64,000 nucleotides of DNA from Adlercreutzia rubneri (GTDB lineage: Bacteria > Actinomycetota > Coriobacteriia > Coriobacteriales > Eggerthellaceae), in assembly GCF_009755265.1 (NCBI RefSeq), contig NZ_WPOO01000001.1:300019-364018 (forward strand), read 5' to 3'. Positions within the stretch are counted from its first letter, which is position 1, and each line of letters begins with the position of its first letter. The position numbers and the translations under genes are program-made. Under the pieces are notes generated by a model, which was not told the origin of the DNA, ran no database searches, and was given only the letters and a program-made list of their open reading frames with translations. Below, in pieces: positions 38,846-47,190 of this stretch.

Positions 38846-39463
38846 TCAGGCCTCGTGGCTTACTTCCTGCGGGTTGTGCAGCACGCCGCCTTTGGCCGCG
38901 TCGCGATGGGGCGCGAACACCACAGCGGGGGCCGTCTCATCGGTCAGCTCGCCCAGGGCGCTCACGCCCTCGGGATGACGCTCCCGCAGTTCCGCGAGGG
39001 TGCCGAACTCGAGCGCGCGCACCGGGCACGCCTTGGCGCAGGTCGGATCCGGCACGCCCTCCGGGTTCTCGTCCGAGCAGAGCACGCACTTGTGGGACAG
39101 GCCGTCGTCCAGCTGCACGGGATGCCCATAGGGGCAGCTTTTCTCGCAGGTCATGCAGCCGATGCACTTCTCCTTGTCGTTGTTGACGATGCCCGTTTCC
39201 GGATCCTTCTGCATGGCTCCGGTGGGGCAGTTGGCCACGCAGGCCGGGTTCTCGCAGTGGCCGCAGGTCATCGATACGTAGTAGGTGAACGCCGTGGCGG
39301 TAAAGGCACCGGCATCGTCGGCCTTCCACTCGCCGCCGCCGAACTCGTACACCTTGCGGAACTTTTGCGGCACCTCCAGGTTGTTGCGGTCGAAGCACGA
39401 GGTCATGCAGGCCTTGCAGCCGGTGCAGATGTCGGTGTTGACGAAAAATCCGTACTGTTCCAT
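38846..39463 (-). CDS. dmsB: DmsB-type ferredoxin subunit of a molybdoenzyme
   Basis: A 205-residue protein, the same size as E. coli DmsB. Four cysteine groups for [4Fe-4S] clusters are visible: CTGCKACMTSC, CGHCENPACVANC, CIGCMTCEKSC, and a final CVLC..CAKAC pair. It passes electrons to the catalytic subunit encoded directly upstream (15-bp gap). GGGGGAT precedes the ATG at 39463. No DmsC-like membrane anchor gene follows; the next gene is the sensor kinase, so the electron donor is unclear. Confidence 0.88.
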   Translation of the reverse strand: MEQYGFFVNTDICTGCKACMTSCFDRNNLEVPQKFRKVYEFGGGEWKADDAGAFTATAFTYYVSMTCGHCENPACVANCPTGAMQKDPETGIVNNDKEKCIGCMTCEKSCPYGHPVQLDDGLSHKCVLCSDENPEGVPDPTCAKACPVRALEFGTLAELRERHPEGVSALGELTDETAPAVVFAPHRDAAKGGVLHNPQEVSHEA

Positions 39464-39478
39464 GATCTATCCCCCTCT

Positions 39479-42106
39479 TTAGGCCTTCTCGATCTTGCAC
39501 AGGTTGGAATGGACGCCGTTGCCCTTGGAAATCGGCGTTGGGCGCGAGGACGTCAGCACCGAGATGCAGCCGCCCAAATCGAGCACGCTGGGGTCGCCGA
39601 TGGTAGCGCCGTCGCGAGTCTCCGGGTCGTACCAGGCGCCCTGGGGCACGCTGACCACCCCGGGCATGATGCGGTTCGTCACCTTAGCGGTCATCTGAGA
39701 GCGGCCGCGCTCGGTGGACACAATGACGGTGTCGTCCTGGTTGATGCCGAGCGTGGCGGCGTCGCCCTCGTTGATCCAGCACTGCTGCGGGGCCACCGAG
39801 CTCATCCACGGCACGTTGCCGTAGGAGGAGTGGGTGCGCGTCTTGGTATGGTGGCCGATGAGCTGGAAGGGATACTCCTCGCGCAGCGGGTCGCCGTATC
39901 CCTCGAAGTTCTCGTACCAGATGGGCAGGCCCGTGATCTGGTCGCGGCCGTCGTCGGGCACATACCCGCCGCCGGTGAGGTCCCACTGGCGCGACAGGTT
40001 GTAGGCCTGCTTCGAGAACACCTCGTACTTGCCCGAGGGCGTGGCGAGCGGGCCCTCCGGCGCGGCGATGGCCGGCGTGTGGTCGTCAGTCTGCTTGATG
40101 AGGCCTGCGGCGCGGAACTCCTCGAAGGTGTCGGGCAAGTCGTCGCCGGCCGCCTTCCCCTCGTTGTAGCACCACTCGATCCAGTCGAGCTGGGTCTTGC
40201 CCTCGGTGAACTCGTCCTTGATGCCGAGCGCGTCGGCCAGAAGGGTGCAGATCTCGTAGATGGGTTTGGCCTCGAACAGAGGCTCGATGGCCTTCGACTC
40301 GCAGCAGATGAAGCCGGTCCAAGCGGTACCGCCAGTGGTGAGATCGTCCTCCTCGAAGGGCGTGGTGCCGGGCAGGATGATGTCGGAGGCCATAGCCGTC
40401 GGCGTCATCCACGGGTCCACGGTGACGATCATGCGCACGCCGGAGTCCTTTTCATCAGGCAGGTTGTAGATGCGGAGCGAGTCGTTGATGTCGGCGTGCT
40501 GGCCCATCATGACATTGGATCCGTAGTTCCAAATGAACTTGATGGGGGCCCTAAGCTTCAGGGTGCCGGGCTCCTCGGCGTAGCTGGTGACACCGGTCTC
40601 ATCGATGGCGCGGATGCCCCAGGTGGCGTCGTTCATGACCGTGTAGTCTTCGATGGCCTGATACCAGTCGAAGAACGAAACGCACACCCCCACCGTGTTC
40701 TTCTCGGGGAAGCACGGGATAGCCGTGGGCGTGGCGAAGGGAACGCCGCCCACGCCCTCGCGGGCGCCGGTGCCGCCGCCGGAGATGCCCACGTTGCCGG
40801 TGATGGCGGCGATCATCGCGATGGCGCGGGAGTTGTTGCCACCGTTGGAGTGGCGCTGCGGACCCCAGCCCTGAATGGTGGCCGTGGGGCCGTCCATGTA
40901 CAGGTCGGCCAGCTCGCGGATGGTATCGGCCGGAACACCGGTGATGCCGGCGGCCCACTCGGGGGTCTTCTCGCCGGTGCCCGCATAGGCGCCGGTGCCA
41001 GCGAGGTAGGCCTCGTAGGACATATCCTCATCGATGGTGAGCGCGCCAGACTTGTCGAGCCCCATGAAGGCGGTGCTTGTGGGCTCGGCCGCTTTCACAT
41101 CGTCGGCGAAGCTGTCGGAGAAGAAGCCGACGAACTTGTCGCGGATGAGCTGCTCGTCCAGCTTGCCAGCGCTGAACAGGTACTGGATCATGCCGGCCAC
41201 GAGCGCCATATCAGTGCCGGGGCGGATAGGGATCCAGCGGTTGGCCACGCCCACGGCGGTGTCAGACAGGTGAGGATCCACCACCACGATGGTAGCCTCG
41301 GGATTCTGCAGGCGCACCTGGGTAAGCAGGTACTGCATGGCCGAGCCAGACATACGGGTGTTGGCCGGGTTGTTACCGAACAGCACGATGTTCTTGGAGT
41401 TCACGAGATCGGTCACCTCGTTGTTCGACCAGGCGTCGCCGTTGAAGAGCGGCATCTCCCAGGTGATCTGACCGGTGGAGTAGTCGGCGTACTGGCGCAG
41501 GTAGCCGCCCCACAAGTTCATGAGACGCGCGAACATGGTCTGGTCGGGGTGCCACGACTTCGACACCGTACCGCCCAGTACGCCGGTGCCGTACTGGATG
41601 TAGAAGGCGTCGTTGCCGTACTCCTCCTTGATCTCCTTCATGGTGGTGGCGATGAGGTTGATGGCCTCGTCCCAGGTGATCTCCTCGTACTTGCCCTCGC
41701 CGCGCTTGGTGCCCTCGACGCGCTTCAGCGGCTTCTGGATGCGGTCGGGGCTGTAGATGCGCTGGCGGTTGGTGCGGCCGCGCACGCAGGAGCGCATCTG
41801 GTAGATCTTGCCGGGGCCGAACTCGTCGTCGCCGTCAGAATCAATGTCGATGCGCACGACCTGGCCGTCCTTCACATAGGCCTTCAACGGGCAGCGGCTG
41901 CCGCAGTTCACATGGCATGCAGACCAGCTGACGGTGTCGTAATCGAGCGGATCGCCGCCAGTGGCGGGCAGGCTGTCTGCGGCCGGCTCCTCCTGCTTGG
42001 CGGCCGGCGCGCAGCCGGTCAGCGCCACGCCGACTCCCGTCGCCCCGGCCAGGCCGAGGAACGACCGGCGGCTGATCTTGCCGAAGGTTTGCGCAGTCTT
42101 TCCCAT
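39479..42106 (-). CDS. dmsA: DmsA-family molybdopterin oxidoreductase, exported
   Basis: An 875-residue bis-MGD enzyme. The N-terminus has a twin-arginine signal (SRRSFLGLAG) ending in a lipobox-like LTGC, so it is exported folded and may be lipid-anchored. A [4Fe-4S] site follows (CHVNCGSRC and later MRSCVRG). The segment GGYLRQYADYSTGQI matches the region that supplies the serine ligand to molybdenum in DmsA. The C-terminal end, RPTPISKGNGVHSNL, is also DmsA-like. It likely reduces an S-oxide, N-oxide or other organic acceptor in anaerobic respiration; the true substrate is open, since Eggerthellaceae use this family for varied diet and drug molecules. Confidence 0.85.
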   Translation of the reverse strand: MGKTAQTFGKISRRSFLGLAGATGVGVALTGCAPAAKQEEPAADSLPATGGDPLDYDTVSWSACHVNCGSRCPLKAYVKDGQVVRIDIDSDGDDEFGPGKIYQMRSCVRGRTNRQRIYSPDRIQKPLKRVEGTKRGEGKYEEITWDEAINLIATTMKEIKEEYGNDAFYIQYGTGVLGGTVSKSWHPDQTMFARLMNLWGGYLRQYADYSTGQITWEMPLFNGDAWSNNEVTDLVNSKNIVLFGNNPANTRMSGSAMQYLLTQVRLQNPEATIVVVDPHLSDTAVGVANRWIPIRPGTDMALVAGMIQYLFSAGKLDEQLIRDKFVGFFSDSFADDVKAAEPTSTAFMGLDKSGALTIDEDMSYEAYLAGTGAYAGTGEKTPEWAAGITGVPADTIRELADLYMDGPTATIQGWGPQRHSNGGNNSRAIAMIAAITGNVGISGGGTGAREGVGGVPFATPTAIPCFPEKNTVGVCVSFFDWYQAIEDYTVMNDATWGIRAIDETGVTSYAEEPGTLKLRAPIKFIWNYGSNVMMGQHADINDSLRIYNLPDEKDSGVRMIVTVDPWMTPTAMASDIILPGTTPFEEDDLTTGGTAWTGFICCESKAIEPLFEAKPIYEICTLLADALGIKDEFTEGKTQLDWIEWCYNEGKAAGDDLPDTFEEFRAAGLIKQTDDHTPAIAAPEGPLATPSGKYEVFSKQAYNLSRQWDLTGGGYVPDDGRDQITGLPIWYENFEGYGDPLREEYPFQLIGHHTKTRTHSSYGNVPWMSSVAPQQCWINEGDAATLGINQDDTVIVSTERGRSQMTAKVTNRIMPGVVSVPQGAWYDPETRDGATIGDPSVLDLGGCISVLTSSRPTPISKGNGVHSNLCKIEKA

Positions 42107-42421
42107 AGACTCCCCTTTCCTCTTCTTGTTCGGGGCCCGAAGCGGAAGTCGGGCCCTCCCTCGGAAAGAAAGTCTACGCGCGCGAGCATGGAACCTCCAT
42201 GGGTATTTGGTTCATTTTTCCTTAGGGATTTCTTATCGAAATATTGCACCCCAGGTGAGAGGACAATTTGAGCGTCAACGGCTGACGGGAAGGAGCTGAC
42301 TAGATTCTAAAGGGATCAATCCGTCGCCCACGATACAAGTTGAATCCCATAATGACACGAATTCAGGACAAAATGCTCTCTCGACCGCTTTGGCGATTTA
42401 GGTCTGGCTTTAACACTAGTG
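42107..42421. other. AT-rich region upstream of dmsA
   Basis: 315 bp without a gene. It has the palindromic 16-mer CATGGAACCTCCATGG at 42187-42202, about 80 bp before the dmsA start, and CGTCA-ACGGC-TGACG further out. Base composition drops here and stays low through the next gene, which suggests acquired DNA. Confidence 0.5.
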
Positions 42422-43171
42422 CTAGGGGCATATTGCAACGTCCGTAATGAATTCCGGACTAACGATCAATCCAGGCTTCAACGTCATTACAATGCTCGAA
42501 TCAACTTCCCCTTCACCAACTTTTCGCGCTAGACACAGCAGCTCGCAAATGACAGAGGAGAGCCAATTTGCGTTGCGACCACCTTCCTGCTCATCAGCAG
42601 CATAAACGTAACTTATAGTTGATACATTCTGAAACGGCACTTCAAAATAAACGCAAAAGGAGCTCTTTCCTTCTCGCCATTTTGACTCGATCACTCGTTG
42701 CGCTTCAAAAGGACGTTGCGATACGCAATCATGCAAAATCTCAGGTCTTTCGTAATAGCCTTCATCCTTGCTAACTGAGTAAAGATATGCACTCACTCTA
42801 TTGTCAGATCGTAGCTTGCTTCTAATCAACGGAGGTAAAGCTTTTAAAGAAGAGCTGTCGAGTAACTGAGCGTTATCTCGCAGATCAATCTCTAGATGCC
42901 CCTCCAAGAACTTACCTAGAGCACAACCCCTAGACAAAACCTCGCACAATGGCAGAATTCCGTTCGATATGATGCTGGCACAATTATCATCGCAAGTAGT
43001 TACATGCATACCTTTTATTCTGAAACCGTCGAACATCTCTGCGACAGAATCATCGCTCGCAAGTCCCGAAATCACTTGATCGACTAAAGGCTCATCGAGC
43101 ATCGCTACAAAAGTCTTCCGAGCCGCATCGCTATCCGTGATGTCATAAACCAAAATGTCGCACTCTTCCAA
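42422..43171 (-). CDS. AT-rich orphan protein of unknown function
   Basis: A 249-residue protein that I do not recognise. The start is a TTG at 43171 with GGAAG before it; there is no ATG in frame nearby. It is acidic and soluble, with no signal or membrane helix. A stretch near residue 55 (MHVTTCDDNCASIISNGILPL) loosely recalls the His-x-Thr entry motif of ADP-ribosyltransferase-like folds, but this is weak. Codon use is far more AT-rich than the genes on both sides, so it was probably acquired by transfer. It follows priA by 25 bp on the same strand and may be read through from it. Confidence 0.6.
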   Translation of the reverse strand: MEECDILVYDITDSDAARKTFVAMLDEPLVDQVISGLASDDSVAEMFDGFRIKGMHVTTCDDNCASIISNGILPLCEVLSRGCALGKFLEGHLEIDLRDNAQLLDSSSLKALPPLIRSKLRSDNRVSAYLYSVSKDEGYYERPEILHDCVSQRPFEAQRVIESKWREGKSSFCVYFEVPFQNVSTISYVYAADEQEGGRNANWLSSVICELLCLARKVGEGEVDSSIVMTLKPGLIVSPEFITDVAICP

Positions 43172-43195
43172 TCATCATCTTCCGTACATTAACTA

Positions 43196-45562
43196 CTACA
43201 GCAAGTCCACAGGGTCGATGTCGACGGCGGCGTTGACGGCGGGGTTCACTTTGCGGGCGCGGAACAGGCGCACCAGCGGGGCCGAGAGGTCGTCGCCCAA
43301 AGGCGCCTTCACGACGATGTGGTAGCGGTAGGTGTTGCGCAGCTTCGCCAGCACGCAGGGGACGGCGGGCAGCACCTGCCAGCGATCTCCCACCTCGTTG
43401 CGGATGAGCTCGGCCAGCTGGGCGTGCAGAAGCTCGGCCTCGGTGGCCACGGCGTGCTCGTCGGCGCCCCACAGAAGCACGTTGGCCATCCGCACGTAGG
43501 GCGGGTAGCCTAAAAGCTTGCGCTTGGGCAGCTCGGCGCGCAGGAACATCCCGCGGTTGTAGGTGGCGGCGGCGCGGATGGCCACGTCGTCGGCCTCGTA
43601 GGTCTGCACCATGACCCGCCCGTCCAGCTCGGCGCGCCCGGCGCGGCCCGCCACCTGCTCGATGAGCTGGAAGGTGCGCTCGCCGGCACGGTAGTCCGGC
43701 AGGTGCAGCTGGGTGTCGGCGTTGATGACGCCCACCAGCGTGACGTCGTCGAAATCGAGCCCCTTGGCGATCATCTGGGTGCCGAGCAGCACGGCGGCAT
43801 CGGCGGCGGCGAACGATTCCAGCAGTTCCTGGTGGGCGCCTTTGGCCTGGGTGGTGTCGGCGTCCATGCGGATGATGGGAACCGTTGGCCCCACGCCGGG
43901 CAACCCGTCCAAGAGCTGGCGCAGCTCGGTTTCCACGCGCTGGGTGCCGGCGCCGAACTTCTTCAGGTAGGGGCTGCCGCATTCGGGGCAGGTGGGCGGC
44001 GCGGCCACGGCGTAGCCGCAGTGGTGGCAGACGAGCTTGGCCCCCTGTTCGTGGTAGGTGAGCGACGTCGAACAATGCGGGCACTCGGGCACAAAGCCGC
44101 AGTCGCGGCACAGAAGGAACTTCGCGAAGCCGCGCTGGTTCAGCAGAAGCACCGCCTTGCGACCCTGAGCGAGCTCCTCGCCCAGCGCCCGGGCGAGCCG
44201 TCCGGAGAACATGGCGCGGGAGCCGGAGGCGAACTCGGCGGCCATGTCCACCACCTCGATGGCGGGCATGGGCCGCCCGTTGGCGCGCTCGGGCAGTGCC
44301 GCCGCCGTCCAGCGCGGGTTCTTGTTCACCTGGTAGAGTGCCTCGATGGAAGGGGTGGCCGAGCCGAGCACCAGCGCGCCCCCGGCACGCGCCATCATCC
44401 ACTCGGCCACGTCGCGCGCGTGGTAGCGCGGCGAGGAGTCCTGCTTGTAGGAGCCCTCGTGCTCCTCGTCGATGACGATGAGCCCCACATTGGCGGCCGG
44501 CGTGAACAGCGCGCTGCGGGCGCCCACGACGACGCGGGCCGCGCCGCTTTTGATGAAGTCCCACTGGTCGTAGCGCTCCCCGTCGCTCATGCGGGAGTGC
44601 ATGACGGCCACGGCGTCGCCGAAGCGGCCGCGGAAGCGGGCCACGGTCTGGGGGGTGAGCGAGATCTCCGGCACGAGCACGATGGCGCGGCGCCCCTCGG
44701 CGAGCGTGCGCTCGATGGCCTGCAGGTACACCTCGGTCTTGCCGGAACCGGTGACGCCGTCCACGAGCACCACGCGCCCGTCGCCTGCGGCCCGGGCGGC
44801 CTCGATGGCGGCCACGGCCGCTTGCTGGCCTTCGGTGAGCTGCGGGGCCGCAGTGGGGGCCGGAGCAGCCGCCCCGCCGGCCGGCGCGCCCGCGCGCGAG
44901 GCCCCGTCTTCCATGCCGCGCATGCGCCGGCGCCGCTCCACCGTGACAGCCCCCTTGGCGGCCAGCGCCTTCAACGTGGAACCCACGGCGCCGAACCCCC
45001 GCGACAGCTCGGCCACGCGCACGTCGCCGGCGCCCACCGCGGCCAGCACCTCCTGCTGCTTCACGGCGTTCTTGCGGGGAACGAACGCGTCGAAGGCCGG
45101 CCCGCGCGTGACCCAGCGGTCGTCCACTTCCCCGATGGCCGGCTCCTCGACGCGCCAGCGCCCGTCGCGGCCCCGCACGATGCGCGGCACGGCCCGCGGC
45201 GGCGTGAACAAGCGCGCACATTCGGAAAGCGGCGCGGCGTAGCGTTCGGCGAGCCAGAGCGCGCAGGCCGCCCCCTCCTCGTCGAAAAACGGCGCCGAGA
45301 GCACCGCTTCCACCTGCTTGAGATCGGCCGCCGACTGGGGCGTCCCCCACAGGTCGGTGCCCTCATCCGGGGAGGGAACGACCTCTTCCAGGCCCACAAT
45401 ATAGCCCACGGCCTTGCGGCCGCCGAGCGTCACGAGCACGGCGCAGCCCACCGCGGCTGGTCGCCCCCCTTCCCCGACGAGCATCTCGTCGGGAACCGCG
45501 TAGGAATAGGGGGTGTCGAGAGCTTGGGTAGGAATGTCGACTATGACCGAGGCAATGTTCAT
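43196..45562 (-). CDS. priA: primosomal protein N' (replication restart helicase)
   Basis: A 788-residue DExH helicase that reloads the replisome at stalled forks. The N-terminal DNA-binding domain (about 1-105) is followed by a winged-helix part. The helicase core then has Walker A GVTGSGKTEVY (about 270) and DEEH in VIDEEHEGSYKQD. Eight zinc-binding cysteines lie in CRDCGFVPECPHC, CHHCGYA and CPECGSP (about 485-535). The C-terminal helicase lobe contains GTQMIAKGLDF. Length is slightly above the usual 730, mainly through an Ala/Gly-rich linker near 230-250. No damage seen. Confidence 0.95.
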   Translation of the reverse strand: MNIASVIVDIPTQALDTPYSYAVPDEMLVGEGGRPAAVGCAVLVTLGGRKAVGYIVGLEEVVPSPDEGTDLWGTPQSAADLKQVEAVLSAPFFDEEGAACALWLAERYAAPLSECARLFTPPRAVPRIVRGRDGRWRVEEPAIGEVDDRWVTRGPAFDAFVPRKNAVKQQEVLAAVGAGDVRVAELSRGFGAVGSTLKALAAKGAVTVERRRRMRGMEDGASRAGAPAGGAAAPAPTAAPQLTEGQQAAVAAIEAARAAGDGRVVLVDGVTGSGKTEVYLQAIERTLAEGRRAIVLVPEISLTPQTVARFRGRFGDAVAVMHSRMSDGERYDQWDFIKSGAARVVVGARSALFTPAANVGLIVIDEEHEGSYKQDSSPRYHARDVAEWMMARAGGALVLGSATPSIEALYQVNKNPRWTAAALPERANGRPMPAIEVVDMAAEFASGSRAMFSGRLARALGEELAQGRKAVLLLNQRGFAKFLLCRDCGFVPECPHCSTSLTYHEQGAKLVCHHCGYAVAAPPTCPECGSPYLKKFGAGTQRVETELRQLLDGLPGVGPTVPIIRMDADTTQAKGAHQELLESFAAADAAVLLGTQMIAKGLDFDDVTLVGVINADTQLHLPDYRAGERTFQLIEQVAGRAGRAELDGRVMVQTYEADDVAIRAAATYNRGMFLRAELPKRKLLGYPPYVRMANVLLWGADEHAVATEAELLHAQLAELIRNEVGDRWQVLPAVPCVLAKLRNTYRYHIVVKAPLGDDLSAPLVRLFRARKVNPAVNAAVDIDPVDLL

Positions 45563-45583
45563 GCCCGCCAGTATACCGCAAGC

Positions 45584-46069
45584 CTACACCGTGAGGTCGG
45601 CGTATTGGAAGGGGATGAGGCGGCCGAGGTCGTCGGGGTTCATGCGGATTTGGCAGCCCACCTTGCCGCCCGAGAAGTGAATCGTATCGAAGAGCTGGGC
45701 CGTCTCATCCACGAAGGTGGGAAAGCGCTTCTTCATGCCGATGGGCGAGCAGCCGCCGTGCACATAGCCGGTGAGCGGCAGAAGCTCGCGGGCCTTGATC
45801 ATGGCGATGGCCTTCTCGCCGGCCGCCGCGGCGGCCTTCTTCAGGTCGAGCTCGGCGGCCACGGGCACGAGGAACACGTAGTAACCGCCGGACTTGCCCT
45901 GGGTCACGAGCGTCTTGAAGACGGCGTCGGGATCCTCCCCCTGCGAGAGCGCAATCTCCTCGCCGGTCATCGTGGGCTCGGCGTCGAAGAACAGCTCCTC
46001 GTGGGGAATGCCCGCCGCGTCCAGCTCGCGCAGGGCGTTGGTCTTGTGGTCCTTGGGGGCGCGCGCCAT
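45584..46069 (-). CDS. ybaK: Cys-tRNA(Pro)/Cys-tRNA(Cys) deacylase, YbaK type
   Basis: A 161-residue trans-editing enzyme that removes cysteine wrongly attached to tRNA-Pro. The YbaK fold is clear: TNALRELDAAGIPHEEL, then DPDAVFKTLVTQG with the conserved lysine, and GYVHGGCSPIGMKKRFP. The start at 46069 has AAAGG upstream. A longer frame to 46141 reads through one of the dispersed palindromes (EGRPRSPPT) and is not taken. It stands just upstream of priA on the same strand. Confidence 0.92.
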   Translation of the reverse strand: MARAPKDHKTNALRELDAAGIPHEELFFDAEPTMTGEEIALSQGEDPDAVFKTLVTQGKSGGYYVFLVPVAAELDLKKAAAAAGEKAIAMIKARELLPLTGYVHGGCSPIGMKKRFPTFVDETAQLFDTIHFSGGKVGCQIRMNPDDLGRLIPFQYADLTV

Positions 46070-46106
46070 CAGAATGCCTTTCTTGAACGATGTGCAGGTT
46101 GATCCC

Positions 46107-46132
46107 GTGGGGGGCGACCTCGGTCGCCCCTC
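46107..46132. repeat. dispersed GGGGCGACC/GGTCGCCCC palindrome
   Basis: First of three copies in 140 bp between ybaK and the DUF1461 gene, preceded by TTGATCCCG. Confidence 0.85.
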
Positions 46133-46154
46133 CTCGAGCAAGGTGATCCCGCTT

Positions 46155-46183
46155 GGGAGGGCTGACCAAGGTCAGCCCCTACG
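46155..46183. repeat. dispersed GGGCTGACC/GGTCAGCCC palindrome
   Basis: Second copy. It shares the upstream AGGTGATCCCGCTTGGG with the third copy, so the unit was duplicated locally. Confidence 0.85.
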
Positions 46184-46215
46184 GGGGGCAGGCTCAAGCG
46201 AGGTGATCCCGCTTG

Positions 46216-46243
46216 GGGAGGGCTGACCAAGGTCAGCCCCTAC
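46216..46243. repeat. dispersed GGGCTGACC/GGTCAGCCC palindrome
   Basis: Third copy, ending 6 bp from the stop codon of the DUF1461 gene. Confidence 0.85.
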
Positions 46244-46248
46244 ATAGG

Positions 46249-47190
46249 CTACTTGCGGCCCTTCTTGCGGCGCTTCTTGGAGCGGGCGGCGTCGGCCGCG
46301 GCGGCCTCTTCCAACTCGCGGTGCTGCACCTGGGCCTTCCACGCGAACAGGCAGCCGGCGGCGAAGCAGAGCAGCCCGACGCCGATGGCCGAGCCGACCC
46401 AGACCGCCCCCATGCCCATCCAGAAGTCGATCGGGTACATGGAGATGAGCAGCGAGTCGTAATTGAACGTCCAGGTGCCGTCCACGAAGAACAGCGAGTG
46501 GAAGGCTGCGAACAGGCCGTTGAAGTCGATAACGCCCCACAGCCCCAGTACGACGAGCACCGCCAGAAGCAGCGCCGACCCCATGCGCAGCATGAAGGCC
46601 AAAGCTGCGAACTGCTTGCGAAAACCGAGCACCAGCGCGATGATGAGCGCCGCCACGCCGATCATGCCCAGATAGGAGCTCAAGCCCGTGATGAGCCCGT
46701 TGCAGTCCTCCAAGTGGCTCACCGCATCGGCGTCCAGGGCGTAGCGGTCGGACACCTTCGCCAGCGCGTCCATGGTCTCAAGCGCCGTGCCATCGGCACC
46801 AGCGGCCGCGCCACCGGCCGCGCCACCGTCCGCGGCCAACGCGCCGCCCTCCCCTTCCGCATCGCCAAGAACCTGCTTGGCCTGCTGCGTCCACTGGGAG
46901 TACTTGGGAGCTCCCTCGGCCGAGGCCTCCCGCGCCGCCGCCACCACATCGGCGGCCAAAGACTCGCGGGCCTCTTCCATGCTCGAGTGGGCGTCCACGG
47001 TGAACGCGCGGGTCTCCTGCGCCAGCGATACCAGCTGCTCGTGGGTGTAGGGCGAATCCGCCCCCGTGCTCACGGCGCCGGCAAGCGAGGCGGTGGTCAC
47101 CGGCAAGCAGCAGGCGGCGAACCCGCACACGAGCAGGGTGACGGCGAGCACCGTGGCGCCGATGCCGGCGAGAATGCTATCGGATCCCAT
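46249..47190 (-). CDS. DUF1461-family integral membrane protein
   Basis: A 313-residue membrane protein. A first helix at about 8-30 is followed by a long extracytoplasmic Ala/Gly-rich stretch (about 90-150). Helices follow at about 175-195, 200-225 and 270-295, then a Lys/Arg-rich tail. The segment FFVDGTWTFNYDSLLISMYPIDF matches the signature of the DUF1461 (TIGR01906-type) proteins, whose function is not known. It starts one base after the stop of the ATP-grasp-like gene, so the two are translated together. Confidence 0.8.
   Translation of the reverse strand: MGSDSILAGIGATVLAVTLLVCGFAACCLPVTTASLAGAVSTGADSPYTHEQLVSLAQETRAFTVDAHSSMEEARESLAADVVAAAREASAEGAPKYSQWTQQAKQVLGDAEGEGGALAADGGAAGGAAAGADGTALETMDALAKVSDRYALDADAVSHLEDCNGLITGLSSYLGMIGVAALIIALVLGFRKQFAALAFMLRMGSALLLAVLVVLGLWGVIDFNGLFAAFHSLFFVDGTWTFNYDSLLISMYPIDFWMGMGAVWVGSAIGVGLLCFAAGCLFAWKAQVQHRELEEAAAADAARSKKRRKKGRK

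Noticed and set aside
45584..46141. A longer ybaK start at 46141
   Set aside because: The extra residues come from one of the dispersed palindromes, and the internal ATG at 46069 has a good ribosome binding site and matches the family start.
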